A stretch of 64,000 nucleotides of DNA. Source: CAVSJA01 sp963728145 (GTDB lineage Bacteria > Bacteroidota > Bacteroidia > Chitinophagales > Chitinophagaceae). The notes under the pieces were generated by a model, which was not told where the DNA came from, ran no database searches, and worked only from the letters and a program-made list of their open reading frames with translations. A program made the position numbers and the translations under genes. Location of the stretch: contig CAVSJA010000002.1 in assembly GCA_963728145.1 (NCBI GenBank), forward strand, positions 558,001-622,000, read 5' to 3'. Below, piece by piece: positions 1-8,693 of this stretch (position 1 is its first letter; every line of letters begins with the position of its first letter).

Positions 1-1
1 G

Positions 2-877
2 CAGTACAAAGTGTTGCCTTCATTGAATATTGCATATAGCATCAATACAAAGAATATTGTTCGCTTGTCTGGTGCGATGACGGTTTCCCGTCCGGAATTC
101 CGCGAGATCGCTCCCTTCCAGTTCTTCGATTATGAAGCAAATTTTGGAGTTGCGGGAAATCTGGATTTGAAAACAGCTGACATCTATAATTTCGATGTAC
201 GTTATGAGATCTATCCGGGTGCTGGCGAAGCAATCACTATTGGTGGTTTTTACAAGCGCTTCATTAATCCTATAGAATTCCGTCTCGATCCAGGTAGTGT
301 GGCTACACGCAGAAATTATTTCTATCAAAATGCAAAAGATGCAAACACTTATGGCATCGAGTTGGAAGTAAGAAAGAACCTGAAATTCCTCGGTGGCGAA
401 TCTGACATCCTGAGTGATTTTAGTTTGTTTGCAAACTTCACTTATATATTTTCTGAGGTCAAGTTTAATGATGAGTTGCTAGGTAAGGTGGTTTCGGCTG
501 ATCGTCCTGTACAAGGACAATCTCCTTACCTGATCAATGGTGGATTGCAGTATTCAAACAACGAGAGTGGTTGGAGCAGCTCTTTATTGTACAATCGTGT
601 TGGAAGCCGGCTCACACTGGTAGGTTATAATTCACTGGGATTTTACGATGTATATGAGAACCCGCGTGACATATTAGATTTTCAAATTTCAAAGCGCATA
701 CTTAAGAAGAGAGGAGAGTTACGACTCAGTTTCAGCGATGTTCTGGGACAGAGATACACATTCTATGAGAATGTAGATGGCAAACGTTCATATAACCCGG
801 ATGTTGACAGGGTATTTAATTCCTATAAGCCTGGCTCTACCATTCAGATCGGATTCATTTATGATTTTGATTTATAA
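2..877 (+). CDS. TonB-dependent receptor, C-terminal part (left-truncated)
   Basis: This is the C-terminal ~290 residues of an outer-membrane beta-barrel. The frame is open from base 2, so signal peptide, regulatory domain and plug lie outside the window. Alternating hydrophobic/polar strands rich in aromatics, and the stretch SRPEFREIAPFQFFDYE, are typical of Bacteroidota TonB receptor barrels; the chain ends in a strand (FIYDFDL). It would import a substrate with TonB/ExbBD energy; the substrate cannot be inferred. The beta-helix lipoprotein gene follows 34 nt downstream, so the two are probably co-transcribed and may form an outer-membrane pair. The family call is firm; a subtype cannot be given from the fragment. 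Confidence 0.85.
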   Translation, partial: QYKVLPSLNIAYSINTKNIVRLSGAMTVSRPEFREIAPFQFFDYEANFGVAGNLDLKTADIYNFDVRYEIYPGAGEAITIGGFYKRFINPIEFRLDPGSVATRRNYFYQNAKDANTYGIELEVRKNLKFLGGESDILSDFSLFANFTYIFSEVKFNDELLGKVVSADRPVQGQSPYLINGGLQYSNNESGWSSSLLYNRVGSRLTLVGYNSLGFYDVYENPRDILDFQISKRILKKRGELRLSFSDVLGQRYTFYENVDGKRSYNPDVDRVFNSYKPGSTIQIGFIYDFDL

Positions 878-911
878 ACACTGCTCTTAAAATTTTTTTA
901 AACGACCAGAT

Positions 912-2258
912 ATGAAATTTATGAAACAAGCATTAATGGTGATTTTAAGTGTAGCGGCTCTTTCTTCCTGTATTAAGGTCGAGTTTAATGAGCCGACTAC
1001 TCCGCCTCCGCCGACCACCTCAACTATTATCGAAGGAACAATCGATAAGAGCACAACAATTACAAAAGGAAAGTATACACTTAAGGGATATGTTTATGTA
1101 AACAACGGGGCCATCCTTACCATTGAAGCAGGCACAGTGATCATGAGTGATGTTACAGAAAAAGGTGCGCTGATCGTCGAAAGAGGATCCAAGATTATTG
1201 CTGATGGAAGAGCTGACGCTCCGATAATATTTACTTCAGGAAAAGCATCTGGTCAAAGAGCTCAGGGTGACTGGGGAGGTATTATATTGTTAGGAAAAGC
1301 GCCAACAAACAGGCCGACTTCTCCGGCACCAATTATTGAGGGTGGTGTGAATCGTCCCTATGGCGGAACGGATCCGAATGATAATTCAGGTATAATTCGT
1401 TTTGTGCGCATTGAATTCACCGGAATTGCGGCTGAGCCTGGAAGTGAGATCAATGGTTTGACTTGCGGTGGTGTAGGAGCAGGAACTGTCCTGGAAAATA
1501 TCCAGTGTTCATATGGAGCTGATGACGGTTATGAATTCTTCGGTGGAACCGTGAATGCAAAAAATCTCATCTCCTTTGCCACATATGATGATGACTATGA
1601 TTTCGACTTTGGATATTCTGGTAAGATCCAGTTTGCCGTTGCACTTCGCGATAAAGGTGCGGATACAGACCAGGCAAATGGTATAGAGTGCGATAACGAT
1701 GGTACGGGTACAGCGGCTACTCCTTTCACCAAGCCACAACTATCTAACCTGACTCTTATCGGTCCTTATGATACAACTGGATCTGCTTCCACGCACGGTT
1801 TTAGCAATCGTTGGAGAAGAGCTACCCGATTTGTACTTAGAAACTCCATCCTGATGAGTCATCGCAAAGCAGGATTTTCGATGGAGTCAGCAGGTACAAC
1901 TACAGATTATAAAAACGGAGCTTCTGAATTCAAGAATAATATCGTTGCAGTTTATACAAAACCCTATGCTGCAAGTGACGCCGGTGCTTCTGGAGTTATG
2001 ACCGATGCGGAGATCAAGACAAAAGCAGAAAGCGAAGGTTGTACAACTTTACCTAGCCGCGACGATGTACAATTAACTGATCCATTCAACCTGAATGCAC
2101 CCAATTTTCTTCCGAAGACTGGCTCACCTGCGTTAACAGGAACCAGCTTCACCGGAATGGATGGCTTTTTCACAGCTACAACTTACCGTGGCGCATTTGG
2201 CACAAATAACTGGATGGGTGGCTGGAGCAACTTTACTCCTAAGACCAATAACTATTAA
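912..2258 (+). CDS. Beta-helix-type surface lipoprotein, partner of the upstream TonB receptor
   Basis: A 448-residue protein with a lipoprotein signal (lipobox ALSSC, Cys20) followed by a Pro/Thr linker (about residues 28-37). The body shows short repeated strands such as GAILTIEAGTVI and GALIVERGSKIIADG, the pattern of a right-handed parallel beta-helix. The acidic stretch YDDDYDFDFGY could bind calcium, but that is only suggestive. No T9SS sorting domain is present, so surface anchoring would be by lipid. Its place 34 nt after a TonB receptor suggests an accessory or capture role. Members of this family are common in Bacteroidota beside such receptors; I do not know an assigned function. 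A strong terminator follows. Confidence 0.65.
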   Translation: MKFMKQALMVILSVAALSSCIKVEFNEPTTPPPPTTSTIIEGTIDKSTTITKGKYTLKGYVYVNNGAILTIEAGTVIMSDVTEKGALIVERGSKIIADGRADAPIIFTSGKASGQRAQGDWGGIILLGKAPTNRPTSPAPIIEGGVNRPYGGTDPNDNSGIIRFVRIEFTGIAAEPGSEINGLTCGGVGAGTVLENIQCSYGADDGYEFFGGTVNAKNLISFATYDDDYDFDFGYSGKIQFAVALRDKGADTDQANGIECDNDGTGTAATPFTKPQLSNLTLIGPYDTTGSASTHGFSNRWRRATRFVLRNSILMSHRKAGFSMESAGTTTDYKNGASEFKNNIVAVYTKPYAASDAGASGVMTDAEIKTKAESEGCTTLPSRDDVQLTDPFNLNAPNFLPKTGSPALTGTSFTGMDGFFTATTYRGAFGTNNWMGGWSNFTPKTNNY

Positions 2259-2295
2259 TACTTATTATAGCTTAAGCTTTGTTCTATGTTAAAAG

Positions 2296-2323
2296 TCGTC
2301 CCGCACTGTCGGGACGATTTTTT
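2296..2323 (+). terminator. Rho-independent terminator after the beta-helix lipoprotein
   Basis: Perfect 8-bp stem TCGTCCCG (2296-2303) / CGGGACGA (2310-2317) with a 6-nt loop, followed by a T-run (2318-2323). It lies 38 nt after the stop codon at 2258 and overlaps the long N-terminal extension of the next frame, which argues that the next gene starts further right. Confidence 0.85.
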
Positions 2324-2354
2324 ATTTGATATTTCGAATTTGTATTTCATATTT

Positions 2355-2804
2355 ATGAGGTTGAATAGAATACTTCTGTTTTTTATTCTTGCATTAAAAT
2401 TTGTTTCCTGCAATGACAATAGGGCAACGGGTGTTGCACTGATGCCGGAAATAAAAGAGACAGACAGTATTGAGATAATTTTCTTCAAGGAACCCGGCAA
2501 TCAGCGCTTTTATACTTATCTGCCTACCAGGGATAAAAGTTTCATTGAAAACCTTGTGAATGATCTTAATAGTGAATCTGAAACGGAAAAGGATGAAAAT
2601 ACATGTGTTAAGGAAGGGAAAATCTATATGCATAAGCAAGGAAGTATCTTCAACACAGTTTTCTTTTCATATGATGATAACAGTTGTTTGTTTCTTCGAT
2701 TTATAAAAAATGGAAAACTGTATTATTTCCCGATAAGTGAATCGTTGAGGGAGAAACTGAGACAATACAAGCCTTTGGCGAAGGAGCCAGTTGCAGCGAA
2801 CTAA
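2355..2804 (+). CDS. Small hypothetical lipoprotein
   Basis: A 149-residue protein. The start at 2355 is preferred over the ATG at 2286 because it gives a clean lipoprotein signal (MRLNRI then a hydrophobic core and lipobox FVSC, Cys19), and because the earlier start lies inside the preceding terminator. The mature part is polar and charged, with no recognised domain; the C-terminus (REKLRQYKPLAKEP) is basic. I do not recognise the family. It stands alone between a terminator and a gene-poor stretch, so it is likely transcribed from its own promoter. It should be a real gene because signal, length and frame agree, but its function is unknown. Confidence 0.55.
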   Translation: MRLNRILLFFILALKFVSCNDNRATGVALMPEIKETDSIEIIFFKEPGNQRFYTYLPTRDKSFIENLVNDLNSESETEKDENTCVKEGKIYMHKQGSIFNTVFFSYDDNSCLFLRFIKNGKLYYFPISESLREKLRQYKPLAKEPVAAN

Positions 2805-2946
2805 ATACCCAATCGTTAACACTAGGATAAAGCTCCATTTAAATCTTCTTAACACCGTGAACCTACCTTGCACCCACTACCAAGTTCTTTATATACACTT
2901 GTAACAATGGTTGTGTGTTAAATTCAGACCAGTAAATCTCATGTGC

Positions 2947-2976
2947 GGCCCCGTTTTCTAATGGGGCCTTTTTTTT
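2947..2976 (+). terminator. Rho-independent terminator in the 2.8-3.1 kb gap
   Basis: Stem GGCCCC (2947-2952) / GGGGCC (2963-2968), 10-nt loop, then eight T (2969-2976). It lies about 140 nt beyond the stop of the small lipoprotein, so it either ends a long 3' UTR or terminates a separate short transcript. Confidence 0.75.
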
Positions 2977-2984
2977 CAAAGTGT

Positions 2985-3100
2985 GGCTTGATTGTTTGAT
3001 AGTTCAATTGTTTGATGGTTTGATTGTTGGTCTAACAAGTTGAATCATCTAATAAATTATAAAAACAACCATTATACAATCTAACCATCCAACAATTCCT
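2985..3100. repeat. Low-complexity inverted arms, word type TGTTTGAT
   Basis: The left arm (about 2987-3030) repeats variants of TTGTTTGATGGT; the right arm (about 3063-3098) carries the complement type, such as AACCATCCAACAATTCC. It occupies the gap in front of the convergent minus-strand glycosyltransferase. It is one of a set of similar intergenic elements built of different words. Apart from this and the terminator at 2947 I see nothing else in 2805-3105. Confidence 0.6.
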
Positions 3101-3105
3101 ACTGT

Positions 3106-4140
3106 TCAATTAAAGATCAATCCCGGATAAGTAAGATCAAGTTCATTCCGCAGATTACTGCATCGATACATCAAAATCTTAACTATTGATTCTGTACTGT
3201 AATCATAAGAAAGTTTCGGAGTATGAGTGCTACTCATCCAACCATTGAAATGATCAGTGAAACCGTCATCAAGTTTGTTTAAAACCGGTACGCCGAGTTT
3301 TTTTAATGCTGCTGCATTGCATTGCTGTTCGTATTGTCCGAGAATTGGGATTGATAGTAATTTCTTTCTTAAATACAATGCTTCCGCCGGTGTTTCAAAT
3401 CCACCCCCGGTAATTATCCCATGGCAACTAACGAGGCTCTTGTTGAAATCTATCTTGTTTACCGGTATGAATTCAATATTGTCTGACTTTTTTTTCTCTT
3501 TAGCATGATGAGAGAATACCTCAAATCTGAAATCCTTCAGGGGTTTCAGGTATTTCTCCAAAACATGATCGCAATATGAGGGCAGGTATACGGTAATATG
3601 ACCTTTATTTGATTTCTCTGCGCGAAGGATTTCTTCCTTGATCACAGCAGGGAAAATAAAATTGTCATAGCATTCAAAATGCAAACCGATATACTGACTT
3701 GCTCTTGCATAATTCTTGAGTATCCATTCGCCAAGCCGGCTCTTTGTTTCGGGTCTCGGCGTATTAACAGATTGAAAACTTGCCTGGTGCCCGAAATTGA
3801 CGGATTGTTTTTTCTTCATAGCACATGCCAATGCAGTGATACACTCAAAATCATTGACAACAAGATCATATTTTTCTACCGGCAAGTCCCTGATCTCTTT
3901 GATCATTCTCAGTGGAGACAATTTTCCGGCGAATTTCCAAGGATCGAGTTGCCCCGTGCATTTATAGTAAAGACTCAATCCCTTACTTCGATATTTAATT
4001 GGTGCATCAAGGACAAGACTGCTATTCTCGCCACTGAGGAAAATGTCAACGTTTCCATATTTCTGAAAATAGGGTAGCAGTTCCATAGCACGGCTGATAT
4101 GGCCATTTCCGGTGGCCTGAACTGAATAGAGTATTTTCAT
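3106..4140 (-). CDS. GT-B fold glycosyltransferase (MurG/GT28-like)
   Basis: A 344-residue cytoplasmic or membrane-associated glycosyltransferase of the two-Rossmann GT-B class. The N-terminus has the acceptor-side motif GNGHISRAMEL (residues ~12-22). The C-terminal half has GGGFETPAEALYLRKKLL and then GQYEQQCNAA, matching the nucleotide-sugar binding signature of MurG/UGT-like enzymes. It likely adds a sugar to a lipid or cell-wall acceptor, but donor and acceptor cannot be read from sequence. It lies 9 nt downstream of the LpxH-like phosphoesterase on the same strand, so the pair probably forms an operon acting on a lipid-linked saccharide. Class confidence is high, specificity unknown. Confidence 0.75.
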   Translation of the reverse strand: MKILYSVQATGNGHISRAMELLPYFQKYGNVDIFLSGENSSLVLDAPIKYRSKGLSLYYKCTGQLDPWKFAGKLSPLRMIKEIRDLPVEKYDLVVNDFECITALACAMKKKQSVNFGHQASFQSVNTPRPETKSRLGEWILKNYARASQYIGLHFECYDNFIFPAVIKEEILRAEKSNKGHITVYLPSYCDHVLEKYLKPLKDFRFEVFSHHAKEKKKSDNIEFIPVNKIDFNKSLVSCHGIITGGGFETPAEALYLRKKLLSIPILGQYEQQCNAAALKKLGVPVLNKLDDGFTDHFNGWMSSTHTPKLSYDYSTESIVKILMYRCSNLRNELDLTYPGLIFN

Positions 4141-4149
4141 TATTATAGT

Positions 4150-4983
4150 TTAAATAGCTAACGAATTAATGTAGAAGTTGATCTCGTCGGTGACCACACT
4201 TGGGGTTTGGTTTACTTCTATTGAAGTATGTTGGAATTCATTTTCCTCATATCGGAAGATCTTCCATGCATTGTGGTAGTATTCCAAAGAAGTGAGATGT
4301 TCCACCCAATCACCACTGTTCAGGTAGGTAACCTTTCCTTTTTCGGTTTCGATTTCACGCATTTGGGGTTGATGAATATGTCCGCAGATCACATAGTCGT
4401 AATTCTTTTCGATCGCAAGTTCTGCAGCGATCTGTTCGAAATCATTTACTTTACTCACGGCTTTATTCACTTCAGCCATTACTCTCTTTGAAAGCGAGAT
4501 GCGGTCCCTTCCAATTAATTGAAGTCCTGCATTGATCATCCGATTAAGCAAGAGTAGTATTGCATATCCATTGCTTCCCATTTTGGCTAAGATTTTTGCA
4601 CTTCCTTTTGTGGAGTTGTCAAATACATCGCCATGAAAGATCCAGGTCATTTTGTGGTTGATCTCGAGCACCAACTTGTCTGTAAGAAGGAAATTGCTCA
4701 ATTGAAAATCGGAATACTTGCGAAGGATCTCATCATGATTACCCGTAATATAAAATACCCTGCAACCGCTCATCATCATGTTGAGGATTTCTTTAATTAC
4801 AGCCATGTGAGAATTGGGAAAATACCGCTTGGAGAATTGCCAGCCATCGATAATATCGCCATTAAGGATTATTATGCTGGGCATTATGCTTTTCAGATAG
4901 GCGACAAGTTCTTTTGCACGGCAACCGTAGGTACCAAGGTGAATATCTGAAAGCACCACAACATCGACCGCTCGTTTTTCCAT
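4150..4983 (-). CDS. LpxH-like UDP-2,3-diacylglucosamine diphosphatase family metallophosphoesterase
   Basis: A 277-residue calcineurin-like phosphoesterase. All metal motifs are visible: SDIHLG (residues ~12-17), GDIIDGW (~42-48), GNHDE (~80-84), HGDVFD (~117) and GHIHQP (~201-206). LpxH enzymes cleave UDP-diacylglucosamine to lipid X in lipid A synthesis at the inner membrane; several Bacteroidota carry extra paralogues of unknown specificity. No signal peptide is present. The coupling to a GT-B glycosyltransferase 9 nt downstream, rather than to lipid A genes, suggests a dedicated glycolipid pathway instead of housekeeping LpxH (inference). Confidence 0.75.
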   Translation of the reverse strand: MEKRAVDVVVLSDIHLGTYGCRAKELVAYLKSIMPSIIILNGDIIDGWQFSKRYFPNSHMAVIKEILNMMMSGCRVFYITGNHDEILRKYSDFQLSNFLLTDKLVLEINHKMTWIFHGDVFDNSTKGSAKILAKMGSNGYAILLLLNRMINAGLQLIGRDRISLSKRVMAEVNKAVSKVNDFEQIAAELAIEKNYDYVICGHIHQPQMREIETEKGKVTYLNSGDWVEHLTSLEYYHNAWKIFRYEENEFQHTSIEVNQTPSVVTDEINFYINSLAI

Positions 4984-5409
4984 TGGAGTTTGGGTTTTTC
5001 AAAGGTCTATATAAGATGTGAATTCAATGTTACGTATAGATTAACTCTATATAAAGCTTATAGTTAAAAAGGAGATTGATTATTAATTGTCAATTGTTAG
5101 GGGTGCCAATTAATGGACAACCGCTCTACTACGAGTTTTCATTGGGTAGTTTTCCCCCGCCATTGGCGAGGCGAATGACCCGCGAAGAATTCATTCGCAA
5201 AATACTTGAGCCAAACATGAATGAATAACCGATTGAATTATTAATTGTGATAACTAACAATCAATATTTATTAATAGATGAAAGTGAATGTTTATTCAAA
5301 CTGCCCTAACATTTAAGTAATCATTCCTTCTTATTGCATTAATCATTCCTTAATACGAGCATTCTACTTTCGTTCCGCAATTGACTCTCTTCATTAAAAA
5401 AACCTGTTT
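4984..5409. other. 426-nt divergent intergenic region upstream of the SusC gene
   Basis: AT-rich and without a supported ORF. It holds the start region of the minus-strand phosphoesterase, a hairpin with arms GCGAATGA (5171-5178) and TCATTCGC (5191-5198) without a T-run, weakly inverted AATTGTTAG/CTAACAAT words (about 5091-5099 and 5252-5259), and a pair of 12-nt direct repeats listed separately. The sequence TACTTTCG near 5367 resembles a weak Bacteroidota -7 box for the SusC gene. Confidence 0.5.
5318..5351 (+). promoter_or_regulatory. Paired 12-nt direct repeats upstream of SusC (possible operator)
   Basis: TAATCATTCCTT occurs at 5318-5329 and again at 5340-5351, so the repeat starts are exactly 22 bp apart (two helical turns). 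The second copy ends about 58 nt before the SusC start. This geometry suits a dimeric regulator binding one DNA face, for example an OmpR/PhoB-class protein. There is no direct evidence for the binding factor. Confidence 0.4.
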
Positions 5410-8400
5410 ATGAGCAACCTTTACTTTCGCCGGAGAGTGGTTACGGTGTTTTTGTTGATCGTGCTACCATTCATAATAATCGCACAAGAAAAAGTTACTG
5501 GAAAAATTGTTTCAACAAAAGATCAGGCTCCCTTGCCTGGAGTAACCGTACTAGTAAAAGGAACAAACACAGGAACGGCTTCAGCAACTGATGGAAGTTT
5601 TTCAATCACTGCAAAAAAGGGAGATGTACTGATTTTTACCGGCATAGGAATACAGTCAACAGAATTAATGGTTGACGGTAATAGTCACTTAACGGTTTCA
5701 GTTTCGCAGGATGCATTGGCGATGAGTGAAGTTGTAGTTACTGCACTCGGTATCAGAAAAGAAACCAAAAAACTAACTTATTCGATACAGGAATTGAAGA
5801 CGGCAGAATTGGTAAAGGCAAGGGAACCCAATCCCATCAATAGTTTTAAAGGCAAGGTTGCAGGGCTCGTTGTCAACATCAACAATGAAATGCTTCGGCA
5901 ACCCTCGATAAATTTCCGTGGAGAAGGCGCGGTACTTTTTGTTGTTGATGGAGTACCGATCACCACGGATACCTGGAATATTAGTCCTGATGATATCGAA
6001 AGTTATACTTTTCTCAAGGGCCAAACTGCATCTGCACTTTACGGAAGTCTTGCCCGTAACGGCGCAATCGTGATCAATACAAAAAAGGGAACAAAGGACA
6101 AGAGAGGTTATTCCGTTGAATTCAACACGAGCTTCATGGTCGATAAAGGTTTCCTCGCTTTTCCGATCTACCAGGATCAGTATGGACCAGGATCAAGAGG
6201 TAAATACGCATTTAAAGATGGTGTTGGTGGTGGTGTGAACGATAACGACTATGATGTTTGGGGTCCGCGTTTCGATGGACAATTGTTACCACAATACGAC
6301 GGAAACTACGATCCTAATAAAACTTATACGACTACATTCGGGGATGGTTCAAAATTTACAGGCAATATCGAACCAACTCCCTGGGTGAATCGTGGAGCTA
6401 ATAATCTCAAGCGATTTCTAAATCCAGGCCTTCTTTCAACAGCTCATATTGCAGTTGCCGCGAGTGGCGATAAGTACGATATCCGCTTTGGCGTAGGACA
6501 TACTTATCAAAAAGCTATCGTACCCAATATGCATTTGAATACAACAAATTTCAACCTCAGTGCGGGTTATGAGTTTTCGGACAAAGTGAAGGTAACCGCT
6601 GATATTAATTACAGCCGCCAGTATTCACCCAATTTTCCAGATGTGAACTATGGACCAAACAGTATGCTCTATAACGTTGTGATATGGGCAGGAGCGGACT
6701 GGAGCATTGACGATATGCGGAATTACTGGCAGCCGGGAAAGATTGGCACCCAACAGATTTATGCTGAATATCAGCGATACAACAATCCCTGGTTCATGGT
6801 AAACGAATGGTTGCGTCCCCATTACAAGAATGACCTGTATGGATATATTTCATTGAACTGGAAGTTTGCTAAGAATTTTGAATTTATGTATCGTCCGAGT
6901 ATCTCAACATATAGTATAACAAGAGAGGAGAAGATGCCCGTATCTGCGGGTGCTTATGGACGTGACGAACGCCTGGGCGACTATCGTGTAGACAATCGTT
7001 TCTTCTTTGAAGCAAATAATGAAATGCAGGTCAAATACAGCAACCGTTTTTGGCAAAACCAGATTTCAGTGGACGGATTTGTAGGTGGAAATATCAGGAC
7101 GGCCCGGTACAATAGTACTTTTTCATCAACCGACTATCTCAGTGTTCCGGGTCTGTACACATTAGCAAATACATTACGTCCCGGCAAATCCGCATCAATT
7201 ATGCTGGAGAATTTATTCATAAGCGGGTATTATTCTTTTGATATCGGATTTGGTAAGTACGTGACATTAAATACTACGGGCCGTATCGATAAGGCAAGTA
7301 GTTTACCAATTAAGAATAATACGTTCTTTTATCCGTCAGTAGGACTTTCCACTGCAGTTACAGATTATATCAAACTCCCCGATCTAATTACTTTTTTGAA
7401 GTTCAGAGGTTCTTATGCAGAGGGTAGAAGCGCTGCCATCGTGGCGAATATTGGCCAACCTAATATTGGATATGGAACTGGACAGGGATACGGACAGAAT
7501 TATTTCTCTCCGATCAATATGGGAGTTTATGATCTTACTTCTGCAGGTTATTCAATTTCCAATACGGGTACTTATAACAATTCATTGGGGGCCACTTATA
7601 CTGACCGGATCCTGGATTCAAATCTTTTTGCAGACAATAAGAAGACACTTGAACTCGGCGCCGACCTCAGGTTCTTTAAGAATCGTCTTGGTCTGAACCT
7701 GACCTGGTTCAATTCCAAATCCGAATTGTTGATCGACAGAACCGATATTGTTTCAAATGCTTCAGGCTATAATAGCGTAATCGATAATTATGGAAGTATT
7801 CGCAACCAGGGTTGGGAAGTCACATTATCCGGAACAGCGATCAATAAAAAAGATTTTAACTGGGTGGTCAATGTGAATTGGGCAACATTTGATCGTATTT
7901 GGCTCAAGCACCCCAATCCTGATCCATATAGCAAGGATGATTCACCGGTTGATCTGGTTTATGGAGAAGGATTTATTCGTACGCCTGATGGACAGTTAGT
8001 GCACGGCTCTGACGGTACGTTGATGCGCTTTCGCGATGCGGGTCAGGGTGGGGCTAAAAGGATTTTTGGTGAATCTGATCCGGATTGGTCATGGGGCATC
8101 ACCAATACTTTTTCTTACAAACAATTCAGGTTAAGTTTTCAGTTTGATGGTGTTGTTGGAGGAGTATTTCACGATTATATCAGGCAGAAAACACTACAGG
8201 GTGGAAGGCATTTGGAAACTGCAACAGGATTGTGGGGAGAGCATCGGCCAAACGATGTATTGCCGAATCCAACTTTTGTGGCGCCAGGTATCACGCTTAA
8301 TGGATCTATCCAACTTGACCCGGTAACAGGTGAAATCATTAACATGAAAGATCTGGGCATCGTCGACAATGCAAAAGCTGTATCGGTTCAAAGTTATTCC

Positions 8401-8673
8401 AGCCGTTACGCGAATATTCTTGAGTTGAATATGATCAGTAAGACATTTGCTAAGTTCAGGGAACTAACCTTAACATATGTTTTTTCTGAAAAAACACTTG
8501 GCAACTCATTTATAAAGAAAGCAGAGATTTCATTCGTTGGACGCAATCTCGCTTTGTTCTTTCCCGAGAAGTATAAAGACGTGGATCCCGATCAATTCAC
8601 GCAGGCCAATTCAACCGATCTGCAAACACCAACGACAAGACGTCTTGGAATCAATTTCACCATGACTTTTTAA
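5410..8673 (+). CDS. SusC/RagA-family TonB-linked outer-membrane transporter
   Basis: A 1087-residue protein of normal SusC length. Order: signal peptide (1-25, ending in a hydrophobic core and IIAQ), carboxypeptidase-like regulatory domain (~28-110, VTGKIVSTKDQAPLPGVT), TonB plug (~115-235, with NFRGEGAVLFVVDGVP and a SALYGSLARNGAIVINTKKG end), then the 22-strand barrel ending NFTMTF. It imports a ligand across the outer membrane with the SusD-like lipoprotein encoded 20 nt downstream. No glycoside hydrolase or sugar sensor lies nearby; the following genes are phosphonate-related, so the usual glycan substrate should not be assumed. Family call is certain; substrate is not. Confidence 0.95.
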   Translation: MSNLYFRRRVVTVFLLIVLPFIIIAQEKVTGKIVSTKDQAPLPGVTVLVKGTNTGTASATDGSFSITAKKGDVLIFTGIGIQSTELMVDGNSHLTVSVSQDALAMSEVVVTALGIRKETKKLTYSIQELKTAELVKAREPNPINSFKGKVAGLVVNINNEMLRQPSINFRGEGAVLFVVDGVPITTDTWNISPDDIESYTFLKGQTASALYGSLARNGAIVINTKKGTKDKRGYSVEFNTSFMVDKGFLAFPIYQDQYGPGSRGKYAFKDGVGGGVNDNDYDVWGPRFDGQLLPQYDGNYDPNKTYTTTFGDGSKFTGNIEPTPWVNRGANNLKRFLNPGLLSTAHIAVAASGDKYDIRFGVGHTYQKAIVPNMHLNTTNFNLSAGYEFSDKVKVTADINYSRQYSPNFPDVNYGPNSMLYNVVIWAGADWSIDDMRNYWQPGKIGTQQIYAEYQRYNNPWFMVNEWLRPHYKNDLYGYISLNWKFAKNFEFMYRPSISTYSITREEKMPVSAGAYGRDERLGDYRVDNRFFFEANNEMQVKYSNRFWQNQISVDGFVGGNIRTARYNSTFSSTDYLSVPGLYTLANTLRPGKSASIMLENLFISGYYSFDIGFGKYVTLNTTGRIDKASSLPIKNNTFFYPSVGLSTAVTDYIKLPDLITFLKFRGSYAEGRSAAIVANIGQPNIGYGTGQGYGQNYFSPINMGVYDLTSAGYSISNTGTYNNSLGATYTDRILDSNLFADNKKTLELGADLRFFKNRLGLNLTWFNSKSELLIDRTDIVSNASGYNSVIDNYGSIRNQGWEVTLSGTAINKKDFNWVVNVNWATFDRIWLKHPNPDPYSKDDSPVDLVYGEGFIRTPDGQLVHGSDGTLMRFRDAGQGGAKRIFGESDPDWSWGITNTFSYKQFRLSFQFDGVVGGVFHDYIRQKTLQGGRHLETATGLWGEHRPNDVLPNPTFVAPGITLNGSIQLDPVTGEIINMKDLGIVDNAKAVSVQSYSSRYANILELNMISKTFAKFRELTLTYVFSEKTLGNSFIKKAEISFVGRNLALFFPEKYKDVDPDQFTQANSTDLQTPTTRRLGINFTMTF

Positions 8674-8693
8674 TCATTCAAGTTATTAATACT

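Noticed and set aside
2286..2354. Longer N-terminus of the small lipoprotein from ATG 2286
   Set aside because: This part lies in the hairpin and T-run of the preceding terminator and would bury the lipoprotein signal peptide.
5171..5198. Hairpin GCGAATGA/TCATTCGC as a terminator
   Set aside because: No T-run on either strand and no gene ending beside it.
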